DNA of 64,000 nt from Hymenobacter sp. ISL-91 (GCF_018613725.1 NZ_JAGGPS010000010.1:101493-165492); one strand, 5' to 3'; positions 54,790 through 63,411 are shown, counted from the stretch's first letter. The notes: generated from the letters alone by a model not told the origin. Numbers and translations: made by a program.

Positions 54790-56850
54790 CTACCGCAGCT
54801 CCACCAGCCGCCGAATAACTGGCAGTACCGCCAGCTCCGTTTGGCCGGCCGGCTTATTCAGCGCGTTGAGTTGTTTCAGCGCGCTGGCCTGCCACTCAGC
54901 GTCGGGTTGCTGCTGCTTCTCCAGCAGCGCCAGCCGCTCCAGGCCCAGGGCGGCGGCGGCGCTTAGGGCGGCTGAGAGCGGGGCGTATTCGGTGAGAGTG
55001 GGGGAGGCGGCCAGCAGCGGAATGAGCCGGGAGTTGTTGGCCTGCCAGGTTTGCAGCTGCTGGCGCATGGCCAGGGCGTTGCGGCGGCTGGCTAGCATGG
55101 CAAACACCGGCCCGCGGGCATCGGTGGCCTTCATGGCGTCCTGCAGCGAATCGACCCGGCAATTGAAGTTGCGGGCCACGTCCGATTCGGCCGGGGCGGC
55201 ATCGACGAGGCGGTTGAGGGGCGTGCTGGGCGTGTAGGTGAAGCCCTGGAAGTGGCGCTTGTACTCCTTGACGGGCTCCAGCACCTGAGCCAGCGTGCGC
55301 AACGGGCCCACGTCGGTGGGGCCGGCCAGCTGCCGCAGCAGCTGCTCGGGGGCGCTGCGGTGTTGCAGCCCCAGCCCCTCCAGCTGCCGCGACACGGCAG
55401 CCAGGCGGCGGTACATGTCGGCGGTGTTGTTCACGTCGCGGGCCGACCATAGCCGCTCGGCCACGGCGGCGGCGCGGGGCCAGATACGCGAATCCACGAT
55501 GACGCTGTCGGCAAACTCGCTCCACATGGCGGCCTCCCCGCCCAGAATCAGCTTCTGCTGCGCCGGAGTCAGCGGGTTGTCGGCCGGCAGCGGGTCGGTG
55601 CCGTAGGCGTTGGCGGCCGACAGGTTCAGGTCGAGGTAGTAGCCGTTGGAAAGAATGGTTGGGTTGCCGGCTTTGGCGGCGTCGTAGAGGCCCTTTTTGC
55701 CCCGCCAGCTCTGGATTACGGCATTCTTGGGCAGGCCGGGGCCCAGGATTTCGTCCCAGCCCACCATCTGCTTGTGGTACTTGGTGAGGATGGTGAGCAC
55801 CCGGCGGTTGAAGTAGGTTTGCAGCGCGTGCTTGTCGAGGGTTTTGCCATCGGATTTCAGCATCTTCTTCGCCTTGGCAAACGCCATAATGCGCGGGTTG
55901 CCCCGCCACTGCCGCCCGTCGTTTTCGTCGCCCCCGATGTGGAAGTAGGGGTCGGGAAACAGGGCTGTCATCTCGCCAAACAGCGTATCGAGCAGCTTGT
56001 AAGTGGTTTCCTTGGTGGGGTCGAAGGCCACGTTGGCCAAGCGCCAGCTCTGGTACACGGTTTTGTAGAGCGTGTCGCCGGAGGCCAGAATGGGGTAGGC
56101 CGCCTGCCAGGCAATGGTGTGGCCGGGCACGTCGAACTCGGGCAGCACCCGAATGCCGCGGGCGGCGGCGTAGCGCAGCACCTCGCGCACCTCATCCTGG
56201 GTGTAGTACTGCCCGCTCACTTCGTGCAGGCGGGGCAGCGTCTTGCTTTCCACCCGAAAGCCCTGGTCATCAGAAAGGTGCCAGTGCAGCACGTTGAGCT
56301 TGACGGCCGCCATGGCATCGAGGTTGCGCTTGATAACGCTGACGGGCATAAAGTGCCGGGCCACGTCCATCAGCAGCCCCCGCCAGGCAAAGCGCGGCTG
56401 GTCCTGGATGTCCACTTCGGGCAGCACTACGTTGCGGCCGGTGGCCTGGGGCAGCTGCTCCAGCGTGGCCAGCGCCCGCAGCACGCCCAGGCTGGTGGGC
56501 GCGTCAATCGTGATGCCGCTGGGCGTTACGCGCAGGCTGTAGCGCTCCTCGTCGAACAGCTCGGCCCGGCCCACCTTGCCAAAGTTGATTTGCAGCGGCA
56601 GCGAAGCCGCCGATTGATTTCTGGCTGGCACGTTCAGCCCCAGCCGCGCCAAGGTGCGGGTTACGGCGGCGGCGGTAAGCGAGTCGGGCGGGCCCTGAAA
56701 CTGCGGCCGCAGCGCGGTTTTGGGCTTCAGCGTGGCCGTGCCCCAGCGCACGGTGGTGGGCACCGGCAGCAGGTTGCGGGTATCGGCGGTGGGCTGGCTG
56801 AACCCCGGGCGGGCCAGCAGAAATACAAGCAGCAGCAGAAATGAACGCAT
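54790..56850 (-). CDS. Secreted beta-N-acetylhexosaminidase (GH20)
   Basis: Removes terminal N-acetylglucosamine or N-acetylgalactosamine from glycans or chitin oligomers by substrate-assisted catalysis. 686 residues from the ATG at 56850 with a signal peptide (FLLLLVFLLARPGFSQ). The non-catalytic GH20b domain (about 30-150) precedes the TIM barrel: RFAWRGLLMDVARHFMPV, LNVLHWHLSDDQGFRVESK, VLPEFDVPGH, the catalytic Asp308-Glu309 pair in HIGGDEND, MVGWDEIL and IQSWRGKKG. A C-terminal helical region (about 510-680) is typical. A heptamer array lies 34 nt upstream of the start. Probably periplasmic, for glycan recycling or scavenging. Confidence 0.95.
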   Translation of the reverse strand: MRSFLLLLVFLLARPGFSQPTADTRNLLPVPTTVRWGTATLKPKTALRPQFQGPPDSLTAAAVTRTLARLGLNVPARNQSAASLPLQINFGKVGRAELFDEERYSLRVTPSGITIDAPTSLGVLRALATLEQLPQATGRNVVLPEVDIQDQPRFAWRGLLMDVARHFMPVSVIKRNLDAMAAVKLNVLHWHLSDDQGFRVESKTLPRLHEVSGQYYTQDEVREVLRYAAARGIRVLPEFDVPGHTIAWQAAYPILASGDTLYKTVYQSWRLANVAFDPTKETTYKLLDTLFGEMTALFPDPYFHIGGDENDGRQWRGNPRIMAFAKAKKMLKSDGKTLDKHALQTYFNRRVLTILTKYHKQMVGWDEILGPGLPKNAVIQSWRGKKGLYDAAKAGNPTILSNGYYLDLNLSAANAYGTDPLPADNPLTPAQQKLILGGEAAMWSEFADSVIVDSRIWPRAAAVAERLWSARDVNNTADMYRRLAAVSRQLEGLGLQHRSAPEQLLRQLAGPTDVGPLRTLAQVLEPVKEYKRHFQGFTYTPSTPLNRLVDAAPAESDVARNFNCRVDSLQDAMKATDARGPVFAMLASRRNALAMRQQLQTWQANNSRLIPLLAASPTLTEYAPLSAALSAAAALGLERLALLEKQQQPDAEWQASALKQLNALNKPAGQTELAVLPVIRRLVELR

Positions 56851-56884
56851 GGGCAAGGCAGGCGGGTGGTACTGCGAAGTTAGG

Positions 56885-56940
56885 CTATCAGTTGCTGGGT
56901 GCCAGTTGCCAGTTGTCAGTTGCCAGTTGTCAGTTAGGAG
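56885..56940. repeat. Heptamer array upstream of the GH20 gene
   Basis: Eight consecutive 7-bp units: CTATCAG, TTGCTGG, GTGCCAG, TTGCCAG, TTGTCAG, TTGCCAG, TTGTCAG, TTAGGAG. No inverted partner array is seen, unlike at the other sites; instead it runs straight into the GTCATTC-type palindrome at 56940. Confidence 0.88.
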
Positions 56941-57041
56941 AACGTCATTCAGAGCGGAGCGAAGAATCTCGCTCGGGCTCGTTGAACGATTACCGATAAA
57001 CGACTCAAGCGAGATTCTTCGCTTCGCTCTGAATGACGTTC
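56940..57041. repeat. GTCATTC-type palindromic repeat
   Basis: Arms 56940-56973 and 57008-57041 (34 bp each, starting GAACGTCATTCAGAGCG) are inverted copies with one mismatch, around a 34-bp centre. Same family as 11311-11421 and 8136-8180. Located between GH20 (start 56850) and the DUF58 stop (57077). Confidence 0.88.
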
Positions 57042-57044
57042 TTT

Positions 57045-57076
57045 CCCTAATCCCTAATCCCTAATCCCTAATCCCC
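57045..57076. repeat. Tandem CCCTAAT heptamers
   Basis: Four tandem CCCTAAT units followed by CCCC, ending at the DUF58 stop codon (57077-57079). The unit is again 7 bp. Confidence 0.9.
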
Positions 57077-58429
57077 TCAAATCAACCCCCGGGCCTTGAA
57101 CTCCAGGTACTTGTTGATGGTGTTAGCCGTGAGGTTTTGCGGGGCGGTGAGCAGGGCGTGGATGCCGTACTGGTTCAGCTCGCGCACAATCTGGCGCTTT
57201 TCCTGGGCGAATTTTTCGGCTACGGTCTGGTTGTACACCTCCTGGGTGGTGGTAGCGGGGGCGTTCAGGTAGGCGCTCAGCTCGGTGTTTTCGAAGAACA
57301 CGACCAGCAGCAGGTGGCTTTTGGCCAGCCGGCGCAGGTAGGGCAGCTGGCGCTGCATGCCGTAGAGCGTCTCGAAATTGGTGAACATAATCAGCAGGCT
57401 ACGCTGCCTGATTTGGTGGCGCACCGTGAGGTAAAGGCGCTCGTAATCGGTTTCGAGGTACTTGGTTTTTTGGCGGTAGAGCACCTCCAGCAGCTGGCGC
57501 AGCTGGCCACTGCGGCGGTCGGCGGGCACCAGCGTGCCGGGCTGGTGCGAGAAAGTGATGAGCCCGGCCTTGTCGTGCTTGCGCAGGGCAATGTTGCTGA
57601 CGACCAGCGTGGCGTTGATGGCGTAATCGAGCAAACTCAGGCCCTCGAAGGGCATGCGCATTACCCGGCCCTTATCAATGAGGCAGTACACCTGCTGGGC
57701 GCGCTCATCCTGGTAGTGATTTACGGCCAGCGCGTCGGCGGCTTCGGGCGTGGTGGTGCGGCGGGCGGTGGCCTTCCAGTTGATGCGGCGCGGGTCGTCG
57801 CCGGGTACGTAGGGCCGGATCTGGTCGAACTCCAGACTCTGGCCCACCCGCCGGATGCGCTTCACGCCCACCTCCGTGAGGCGGTTGCTGGCCGCCAGCA
57901 GCTCGTACTGCCGCATCTGCAAAAACGACGGATACACCGGCACCACGCGGTTTTCATCAAACCGGAACCGCCGCCGCACCAGCCCCAGTGGCGAGGCCAC
58001 GTACACGTTCAGGGCCCCAAACTCGTACTCGCCCCGCTTGGTAGGCCGCAGCTGGTAGCGAATCACGCTCGTCTCTCCTGGCTGCACGGCGGCGCGAAAC
58101 AGCACGTCGCGCCGCTGAAACTGGTGCGGCACCTCGTCGATGGTTTGCGTCTGGAGCGGGAAGCGGTAGCGGTTTTCGAGGTACAGGGCCACGTCGTTGT
58201 CGGAGCCGTTGGCCAGCTTATCGCCCAGCACCCGCCGCCCGAACACGCCCCCACCGGTGCCGTAGAGTAGTACCGCATCCAGCAGCGTCAGCAGCGCCAG
58301 CAAACCCAGCGCCAGCTGCAGCGGCACCAGCCAGCCCGGCAGGAAAAAGGCCACGGTCAGCCCGATAACCAACGCTGCGAGAGCCAGGAAAAAGCGAGAG
58401 GTGAGAAGAAAGCTGCGCAAAAGCTGCAT
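57077..58429 (-). CDS. DUF58 domain protein
   Basis: 450 residues. Two N-terminal membrane segments (about 12-55), then a beta-rich domain and the DUF58 motif DQIRPYVPGDDPRRINWKAT (about 200-220), followed by a von Willebrand A-like region (CLIDKGRVMRMPFEGLSLLD). DUF58 proteins are usually encoded beside MoxR AAA ATPases, as here, and are thought to work with them on envelope substrates. Last gene of the minus-strand cluster from 64 kb, separated from moxR by a palindromic repeat. Confidence 0.93.
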   Translation of the reverse strand: MQLLRSFLLTSRFFLALAALVIGLTVAFFLPGWLVPLQLALGLLALLTLLDAVLLYGTGGGVFGRRVLGDKLANGSDNDVALYLENRYRFPLQTQTIDEVPHQFQRRDVLFRAAVQPGETSVIRYQLRPTKRGEYEFGALNVYVASPLGLVRRRFRFDENRVVPVYPSFLQMRQYELLAASNRLTEVGVKRIRRVGQSLEFDQIRPYVPGDDPRRINWKATARRTTTPEAADALAVNHYQDERAQQVYCLIDKGRVMRMPFEGLSLLDYAINATLVVSNIALRKHDKAGLITFSHQPGTLVPADRRSGQLRQLLEVLYRQKTKYLETDYERLYLTVRHQIRQRSLLIMFTNFETLYGMQRQLPYLRRLAKSHLLLVVFFENTELSAYLNAPATTTQEVYNQTVAEKFAQEKRQIVRELNQYGIHALLTAPQNLTANTINKYLEFKARGLI

Positions 58430-58455
58430 CCGTAAAACTAGAGCTAGAAGTTAGT

Positions 58456-58601
58456 TCCCCTCCTTGGAAAGGAGGGGCTAGGGGTGGTTAATTCGGTGAA
58501 CAACGCCATGGCGAGCTGTTCAACCAAACAACATCAGCAACGAGCCAACCACCCCAGCGGCGGCCAAGCCGCCGCGTCCCCTCCTTAGCTAAGGAGGGGA
58601 G
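58456..58601. repeat. CCCCTCCTT-type palindromic repeat
   Basis: Two small palindromes, CCCCTCCTTGGAAAGGAGGGG (58457-58477) and CCCCTCCTTAGCTAAGGAGGGG (58579-58599), stand at the ends of a larger inverted repeat (GGGGTGGTT at 58481-58489, AACCACCCC at 58547-58555). In the spacer between moxR and DUF58. Confidence 0.82.
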
Positions 58602-58623
58602 TGTCGTTCTTCGCGCTTTGTGC

Positions 58624-59736
58624 TTACCGCGGGACTTCAATCTGCTGCAGAATCTGCTTCACTACATCATCCGGGGTGCCGCCTTCCATCTCGCGCTCGG
58701 GCGTGAGCTGGATGCGGTGGCGCATCACTACCGGAGCCAGGTACTGGATGTCTTCGGGCGTGATGAAGTCGCGGCCCCGCAGGGCGGCCAGGGCTTTGGC
58801 GCCGTTGAGCAGCGCCAGCGAGGCCCGGGGCGAGGCGCCCAGGTACAGGCCCTTGTGGGCGCGGGTCTGGCCCACGAGGCGGGCAATGTACTCCAGTAGC
58901 TTGGGCTCGACGTGCTGGCGGCGCACCTGCTCGCGCAACTGCCGCAAGTCGTCGGCCGATACTACGGCCTGCACTGCCTCCAGCGGCGTGCCGCCAAAAC
59001 CGGCGTGGTGGCCCTGCAGAATGGCAATTTCCTCCTCCACGGTGGGGTAGCCCACATTCAGCTTGAACAGGAAACGGTCGAGCTGGGCTTCGGGCAGGCG
59101 GTAAGTGCCTTCCTGCTCGATGGGGTTCTGGGTAGCCAGCACGATAAACGGCGCGGGCAGCGGGTAACGGGTGCCGTCCTGGGTTATCTGCCGCTCCTCC
59201 ATCACCTCAAACAGCGCCGACTGCGTTTTGGCCGGGGCCCGGTTGATTTCGTCAATCAGCACCACGCTGGCGAAAATAGGGCCGGGCCGGAATTCAAACT
59301 CACCTTTCTGGGGCCGGAACACCGAAGTGCCCAGCACGTCGGAGGGCATCAGGTCGGGCGTGAACTGCAGGCGGCTGAAGGGCACGCTGAGGGTGCGGGC
59401 CAGCAGTTTGGCAGTGAGCGTTTTGGCCACGCCCGGCACGCCTTCGAGCAGCACGTGGCCGTCGGCCAGCAAAGCCGTGAGCAGCAACTCGGCCAAATCG
59501 CGCTGGCCCACAATCACCTTGCTCAGCTCGCCCCGGATGGCCTCGGCGTGGCGGCTGAGAGAACTCAGGTCGCTGCGCGGGACGAAGTCGGCCGCAGGGG
59601 TTGATGTAGCCGGAGCAGTTTGATCCGCTGCCGTGCCAGTGTCTGCAGAGTCCGTGGTAGTCGGAGCAGCGGGGTCGGGGTTGGGCTGGGAGGGTGGTGT
59701 CTGGTCAGCGGAATCCATGTGCAGGTTATTCTCCAT
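58624..59736 (-). CDS. MoxR-family AAA+ ATPase
   Basis: Chaperone-like ATPase. 370 residues; an N-terminal Pro/Thr/Ala-rich stretch of about 50 residues is unusual. Walker A GVPGVAKT, Walker B VVLIDEINRAPAKTQSALFE, sensor PFIVLATQNPIEQEGTYRLP, and the C-terminal lid LLEYIARLVGQTRAHKGLYL with GASPRASLALLNGAKALA are typical. Upstream of DUF58, the usual partner. The start could be 59736 or a Met six codons later. Confidence 0.96.
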   Translation of the reverse strand: MENNLHMDSADQTPPSQPNPDPAAPTTTDSADTGTAADQTAPATSTPAADFVPRSDLSSLSRHAEAIRGELSKVIVGQRDLAELLLTALLADGHVLLEGVPGVAKTLTAKLLARTLSVPFSRLQFTPDLMPSDVLGTSVFRPQKGEFEFRPGPIFASVVLIDEINRAPAKTQSALFEVMEERQITQDGTRYPLPAPFIVLATQNPIEQEGTYRLPEAQLDRFLFKLNVGYPTVEEEIAILQGHHAGFGGTPLEAVQAVVSADDLRQLREQVRRQHVEPKLLEYIARLVGQTRAHKGLYLGASPRASLALLNGAKALAALRGRDFITPEDIQYLAPVVMRHRIQLTPEREMEGGTPDDVVKQILQQIEVPR

Positions 59737-59881
59737 ATTGGGGCGTGGTTTGCAAAGCAGGGTTGATATAATTCTAGTGGATAACTACAGATATTGCATG
59801 AAATAGCTTTTCTGAGGCATTGAGCTGATATATTGGAATAATCATAAAGAAGAAAAAGTCAATTTGATACGATAGTGCAAT
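59737..59881. other. AT-rich spacer between DUF4350 and moxR
   Basis: 145 bp, visibly AT-richer than the flanks. It may hold a promoter for moxR and DUF58 but no consensus box was found. Confidence 0.35.
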
Positions 59882-61180
59882 TTAGGCGGCCCGCTGGCGG
59901 AACCGGTTAATGGCTTGGTTTAGCGCCAGCAGTTCTTCATCCGAAACCTGAGGGGCAGTGCGGGTGCGGTTCATGCGGCGCACCAGCTCGTCCAGCTCGG
60001 GGCGCGGCACGCCGGCCTTTTGGGCCAGCCGCTCGCGGGTCGGTTCGTCGCTCAGGTCGAGGCCGGGCTCGTGGTAGCGGGTGCGCAGGAAATCCTGGAA
60101 CAGCCCGATTTTCTTCTCGGCAATAAGCGCGTGGTTGCTGCCTTGACGGTAGAGGCTGGCCACGGTGCTCGTAAACAGGAGCGTAGTGTTGGGCAGCGGC
60201 CGGATGATGGGGATGATGCGCTGCCGCCGCCGGGCCTCGAACAGTACGAACAGCGCCATGCCCGCCACCCCCACCCACAAGGCCCAGCGCAACGGCTCGT
60301 GCGCCGCCAGTACCCGCAGCAACGACTGCTCGCCCAGGGGCCCCTGCTTCTGGTACTCATCCCAGAAAACCGGCTGGCCCGCTGGCAGCCACGATAGTGC
60401 CGCAAAGGCAAAACCCGCCGTAGCTGGCTTCAGCAGCCTCAGGTTGCTGAAGGCCGCCGGCGTAGCGCTCAGCAGTATTTCGCCCCGGCCCACCGGCACA
60501 CGCACCAGCACCGGCCGGCGGCGGGCATCGTGGGCCAGCACCGTAGCCCGACTACCCGCCTTGGCCCGAAAAAAATACGCCACTTCAGCGGCCGGAAACG
60601 GGTAGCTTTTGGCAGCTCCGGCCGGCGGGTTTACCAGCGTGAGAGTGGTAGTGCGGGCCCGCGCCCCGTTGCCGGCCGGCAGCCCGCCGCGTCGCCGCGC
60701 CCGTTGTTGCAGCAGCTCGCTTAGCTCCAGCACCGGGCGCAACTCCAGGCGCAGCGAATCGAGCAGCAGGCGGCTGATATTTTCGCCCGCAATGAGTACA
60801 TGGCTACCCCGGGCCACATAACGCAGTAGCGCGTCATGGTCGAGTGGCGAGCAGCTGAAACCGTCGTTGATGAACAGGTAGCTAGCCCTGCCGGGCCGCA
60901 GGGCGGGCGCCGTGTTGCCATTGATGGTGGTATCGGAGTTTACATCGGCCCCCAGGCCGGGCAGTAGCTGGTTGGCAATTGGCAGGCGCACGGTGCTGAT
61001 GGGCTGGTCCGGAAACAGGGCCGGCAGCTGGTCGTAGAGCACGTAGGTGCCGTAGGGGATTTTGTCGCGGTTGATGAACGTGGGCGTCCAGTTGGTGGGT
61101 TGGGGCCGGAAGTACTCCACCGCCACAAAGGCCATAAACAGCCCCACCAACCCCAGCAGCAAAGCACGAAAACGAGTCAT
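59882..61180 (-). CDS. DUF4350 domain membrane protein
   Basis: 432 residues. N-terminal membrane segment (LLLGLVGLFMAFVAVEYF), a soluble outside domain with a DUF4350 core (GTYVLYDQLPALFPDQPIS, HDALLRYVARGSHVLIAGEN), one membrane segment around residue 300 (ALWVGVAGMALFVLFEAR), and a C-terminal cytoplasmic part. The family sits in MoxR/DUF58/DUF4129 clusters and is thought to be part of an envelope system. Upstream spacer contains paired heptamer arrays. Function not known. Confidence 0.88.
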   Translation of the reverse strand: MTRFRALLLGLVGLFMAFVAVEYFRPQPTNWTPTFINRDKIPYGTYVLYDQLPALFPDQPISTVRLPIANQLLPGLGADVNSDTTINGNTAPALRPGRASYLFINDGFSCSPLDHDALLRYVARGSHVLIAGENISRLLLDSLRLELRPVLELSELLQQRARRRGGLPAGNGARARTTTLTLVNPPAGAAKSYPFPAAEVAYFFRAKAGSRATVLAHDARRRPVLVRVPVGRGEILLSATPAAFSNLRLLKPATAGFAFAALSWLPAGQPVFWDEYQKQGPLGEQSLLRVLAAHEPLRWALWVGVAGMALFVLFEARRRQRIIPIIRPLPNTTLLFTSTVASLYRQGSNHALIAEKKIGLFQDFLRTRYHEPGLDLSDEPTRERLAQKAGVPRPELDELVRRMNRTRTAPQVSDEELLALNQAINRFRQRAA

Positions 61181-61201
61181 TTTGATTGAGCTGCTTTTTT
61201 G

Positions 61202-61351
61202 AGCTATTAGCCAACAGCGGTTAGCTGCTGGCTTTCGTTCTGGTGGGCGACTGAGAAGTCAGAGATAAGGTGAAAAATCTATTCTGTGTAAAAAGGATAG
61301 TGGTTCGGCAGCGTAAAAGGCAGATTGGCTACCAACTGTCAGCTAGTGGCT
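61202..61351. repeat. Paired heptamer arrays between DUF4129 and DUF4350
   Basis: Left: AGCTATT, AGCCAAC, AGCGGTT, AGCTGCT, GGCTTTC (61202-61236). Right: TTGGCTA, CCAACTG, TCAGCTA, GTGGCTA (about 61325-61352), overlapping the DUF4129 stop (61339-61341). Both keep 7-bp steps but are more diverged than other arrays. Confidence 0.6.
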
Positions 61352-62184
61352 AGTACCTTTTTCCTGCCCGAAATCTGGCCGATAAAGCTCAACTGCTGCT
61401 CGCGCAACTCGGGGTACTGGCTGGCGGCCAGCGGCAGCTCGCCGTACCAGACGTACTCGAACTGCCGGGTGAGGGCGCGGAAGTTGGCCGCCAGGCGCGT
61501 GCCGGCCAGCTCGCGCAGGTAGTCGTGGTTGGTTTTGTCGGGCTGCCACTGAATGAGGGCTTGGTCGGTGAGGTGGCGTAGCGTCTGCAAGTAACCCAGG
61601 CGCAGGGCCAGGCGGTAGTTGCCGACCTGCTCAGCCCGCGCCAGCTCGGCCCCGAAATCGATGCCCCGAATATCCTCGGTCAGGGCCTCGTAGGGCAGAG
61701 GCAACGACCGGCCCCGCCGGCCCAGCAGCCCCGTCAGGTCTAGTTGCAGCAGGCGTAGCAGCGCGTAGCCGAAAGCCGCCGCAAACAGCGCGTACACCAC
61801 GTAGCGGCCCCTGGTTTCGTAGGTTTTGCCTGAGAACAGCCCGCTGATCCAACGCCAGAACTCCCGCCAAAACCGCGACCATACGCTCTCGGCGCTTCGG
61901 TCGGGCTCCGGCTCGGCATACTGAAACTCAGCCTGACCACGTAGCTCGGCCAGCCGGCCGGCTGCCGGGCGCCGTAGCACGGTGGCTGGCGCGGCATCGG
62001 CCCGCAAGCGTATGGCGCGCGTCGCTACGGCAGCACCCAGCGAATCAGTGGGGGCGGGTGGTAGCACTGGCGGGCGGGGCGGGGCCTGGGCCCGGCCGCC
62101 CGCCGGGACTAGCAGCAGTACCAGGCCCAGCAGCCCTGGGAGCAGGGCGGGGCAGAAGCGACGCAGGAAGCTAAGCTGGGGCAT
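61339..62184 (-). CDS. DUF4129 domain protein
   Basis: 281 residues from the ATG at 62184 (MPQLSFLRRFCPALLPG); the longer frame to 62337 overlaps the upstream gene. Signal peptide-like N-terminus, Pro-rich linker, one membrane segment around residue 125 (YVVYALFAAAFGYALLRLL) and the C-terminal DUF4129 domain (LALRLGYLQTLRHLTDQALI, DYLRELAGTRLAANFRALTR). DUF4129 resembles a transglutaminase-associated helical domain. Its last residues (ATS) are encoded by a heptamer array. Envelope cluster member. Confidence 0.88.
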   Translation of the reverse strand: MPQLSFLRRFCPALLPGLLGLVLLLVPAGGRAQAPPRPPVLPPAPTDSLGAAVATRAIRLRADAAPATVLRRPAAGRLAELRGQAEFQYAEPEPDRSAESVWSRFWREFWRWISGLFSGKTYETRGRYVVYALFAAAFGYALLRLLQLDLTGLLGRRGRSLPLPYEALTEDIRGIDFGAELARAEQVGNYRLALRLGYLQTLRHLTDQALIQWQPDKTNHDYLRELAGTRLAANFRALTRQFEYVWYGELPLAASQYPELREQQLSFIGQISGRKKVLATS

Positions 62185-62269
62185 ATAGAAGAAGGATCCT
62201 GCGTTGGCCAAACCGTTTACGAAGGTGGCCGAGGTCAGCAAGCGAAGCCGGCAGTATGGGGCGTCCAGG

Positions 62270-63310
62270 CTAGTATTCGCCCTCGTCATCGGGCCGCAAC
62301 GCCTGGGGCGAGGCGGCTGCGAGTACAGGCTCGCCAATGGCTTCCACCAGTAGCCGGGTGCCGGTACCGTCGAGGCGCTCTACGAGGTTGAAGTACTGGA
62401 AGCTGATGGCCACGAGAATGAACGGGTAGTAGACCAGCGTAATCAAACTCTGCAGGGCCGAATACACAATCAGCAGCACCCGCATCGAGCCCGTTTCCAG
62501 CTCACCGCTCATCAGTCCGGCAAAGGGCAGCCCAAACGCCGATAGTACGACCATCGACAGTATCAGAATCAGGTACATAATCAGCGTGATGACCACCAGC
62601 AGCCCAAACGTCGACCACCATTTGCCCCACGTCAGGCGGAAACTGCGCGTGAGGCTGCCGAAAAAGCCCCGCCCTTCGCGCAGCCACACAATAAAGTACA
62701 GGCTCAGCGGCACGATGGCGTAGAACATGGCCACGTAAAGCAACAGCACAAACGGGAAAATTACCCACGGCGTGGAGGCCGATGCTAGCACGCCTCCGAT
62801 AGCGAAAAGCACCCCCCCAATAACCATCATGCCCGCCGTAAACAGCAGCCCCAGCCCGAAAAAGGAGCCCACCATTCCCAGAAACCGGGCCTTTACCACC
62901 TGCCAGACCTCCCCGGCCGTTACCGGCTCGTTGGTGGTGCGGTCGGCCTGGAGCACTACGTAGCCAAATATCACTAGGTGCATCACGGCAAACAGCAGCA
63001 TACCCGAAAGTATCGTCAGCCAAAAGGTGGAAGAGGTGAATACTTCGGGCATTCCCGGAACGCTTTGGCGCGTAACACTTCCCCCACGACTAATTGCCTG
63101 CATATCCCGGAAACTGCTCAGCATCTGGCCCTGCAGCAGGCTGGTGCCAATGCCGGTGAGCAGCGCCAGCGGCAGCACCAGCACTACCAGCACCCGCACC
63201 AGCGGTGTGGCGTGCGCCCGGATGAAATCGAAGGTGGCCTCCATTTTCTGGCTGAAGTCGCGGCGGCGCAGGAAATCGGTAGGCCGGTTGAAGGCAAGGT
63301 GACGGCGCAT
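62270..63310 (-). CDS. Multi-pass membrane protein of the MoxR cluster
   Basis: 346 residues with about six membrane helices (for example FWLTILSGMLLFAVMHLVIF, FLGMVGSFFGLGLLFTAGMM and WSTFGLLVVITLIMYLILIL). The N-terminal DFLRRRDFSQKMEATFDFIR is conserved in related Bacteroidota proteins of this neighbourhood, supporting the ATG at 63310. Function unknown. Follows SpoIIM on the transcript with a spacer made of paired heptamer arrays. Confidence 0.82.
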   Translation of the reverse strand: MRRHLAFNRPTDFLRRRDFSQKMEATFDFIRAHATPLVRVLVVLVLPLALLTGIGTSLLQGQMLSSFRDMQAISRGGSVTRQSVPGMPEVFTSSTFWLTILSGMLLFAVMHLVIFGYVVLQADRTTNEPVTAGEVWQVVKARFLGMVGSFFGLGLLFTAGMMVIGGVLFAIGGVLASASTPWVIFPFVLLLYVAMFYAIVPLSLYFIVWLREGRGFFGSLTRSFRLTWGKWWSTFGLLVVITLIMYLILILSMVVLSAFGLPFAGLMSGELETGSMRVLLIVYSALQSLITLVYYPFILVAISFQYFNLVERLDGTGTRLLVEAIGEPVLAAASPQALRPDDEGEY

Positions 63311-63320
63311 AGGTTTCTTT

Positions 63321-63411
63321 GAGCTGATAGCTAGTAGCTGCTGGCTGTTAGCTTTTTTCGTTTGGTGATGGATAATGGAGTAAATTTCGTTTGCCAGCTA
63401 ACAGCTAACAG
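63321..63411. repeat. Paired heptamer arrays between SpoIIM and the 63310 gene
   Basis: Left: GAGCTGA, TAGCTAG, TAGCTGC, TGGCTGT, TAGCTTT (63321-63355), starting 10 nt upstream of the ATG at 63310. Right: AGCTAAC, AGCTAAC, AGCTCTT (63396-63416) overlapping the SpoIIM stop at 63398. The two are inverted. Confidence 0.82.
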
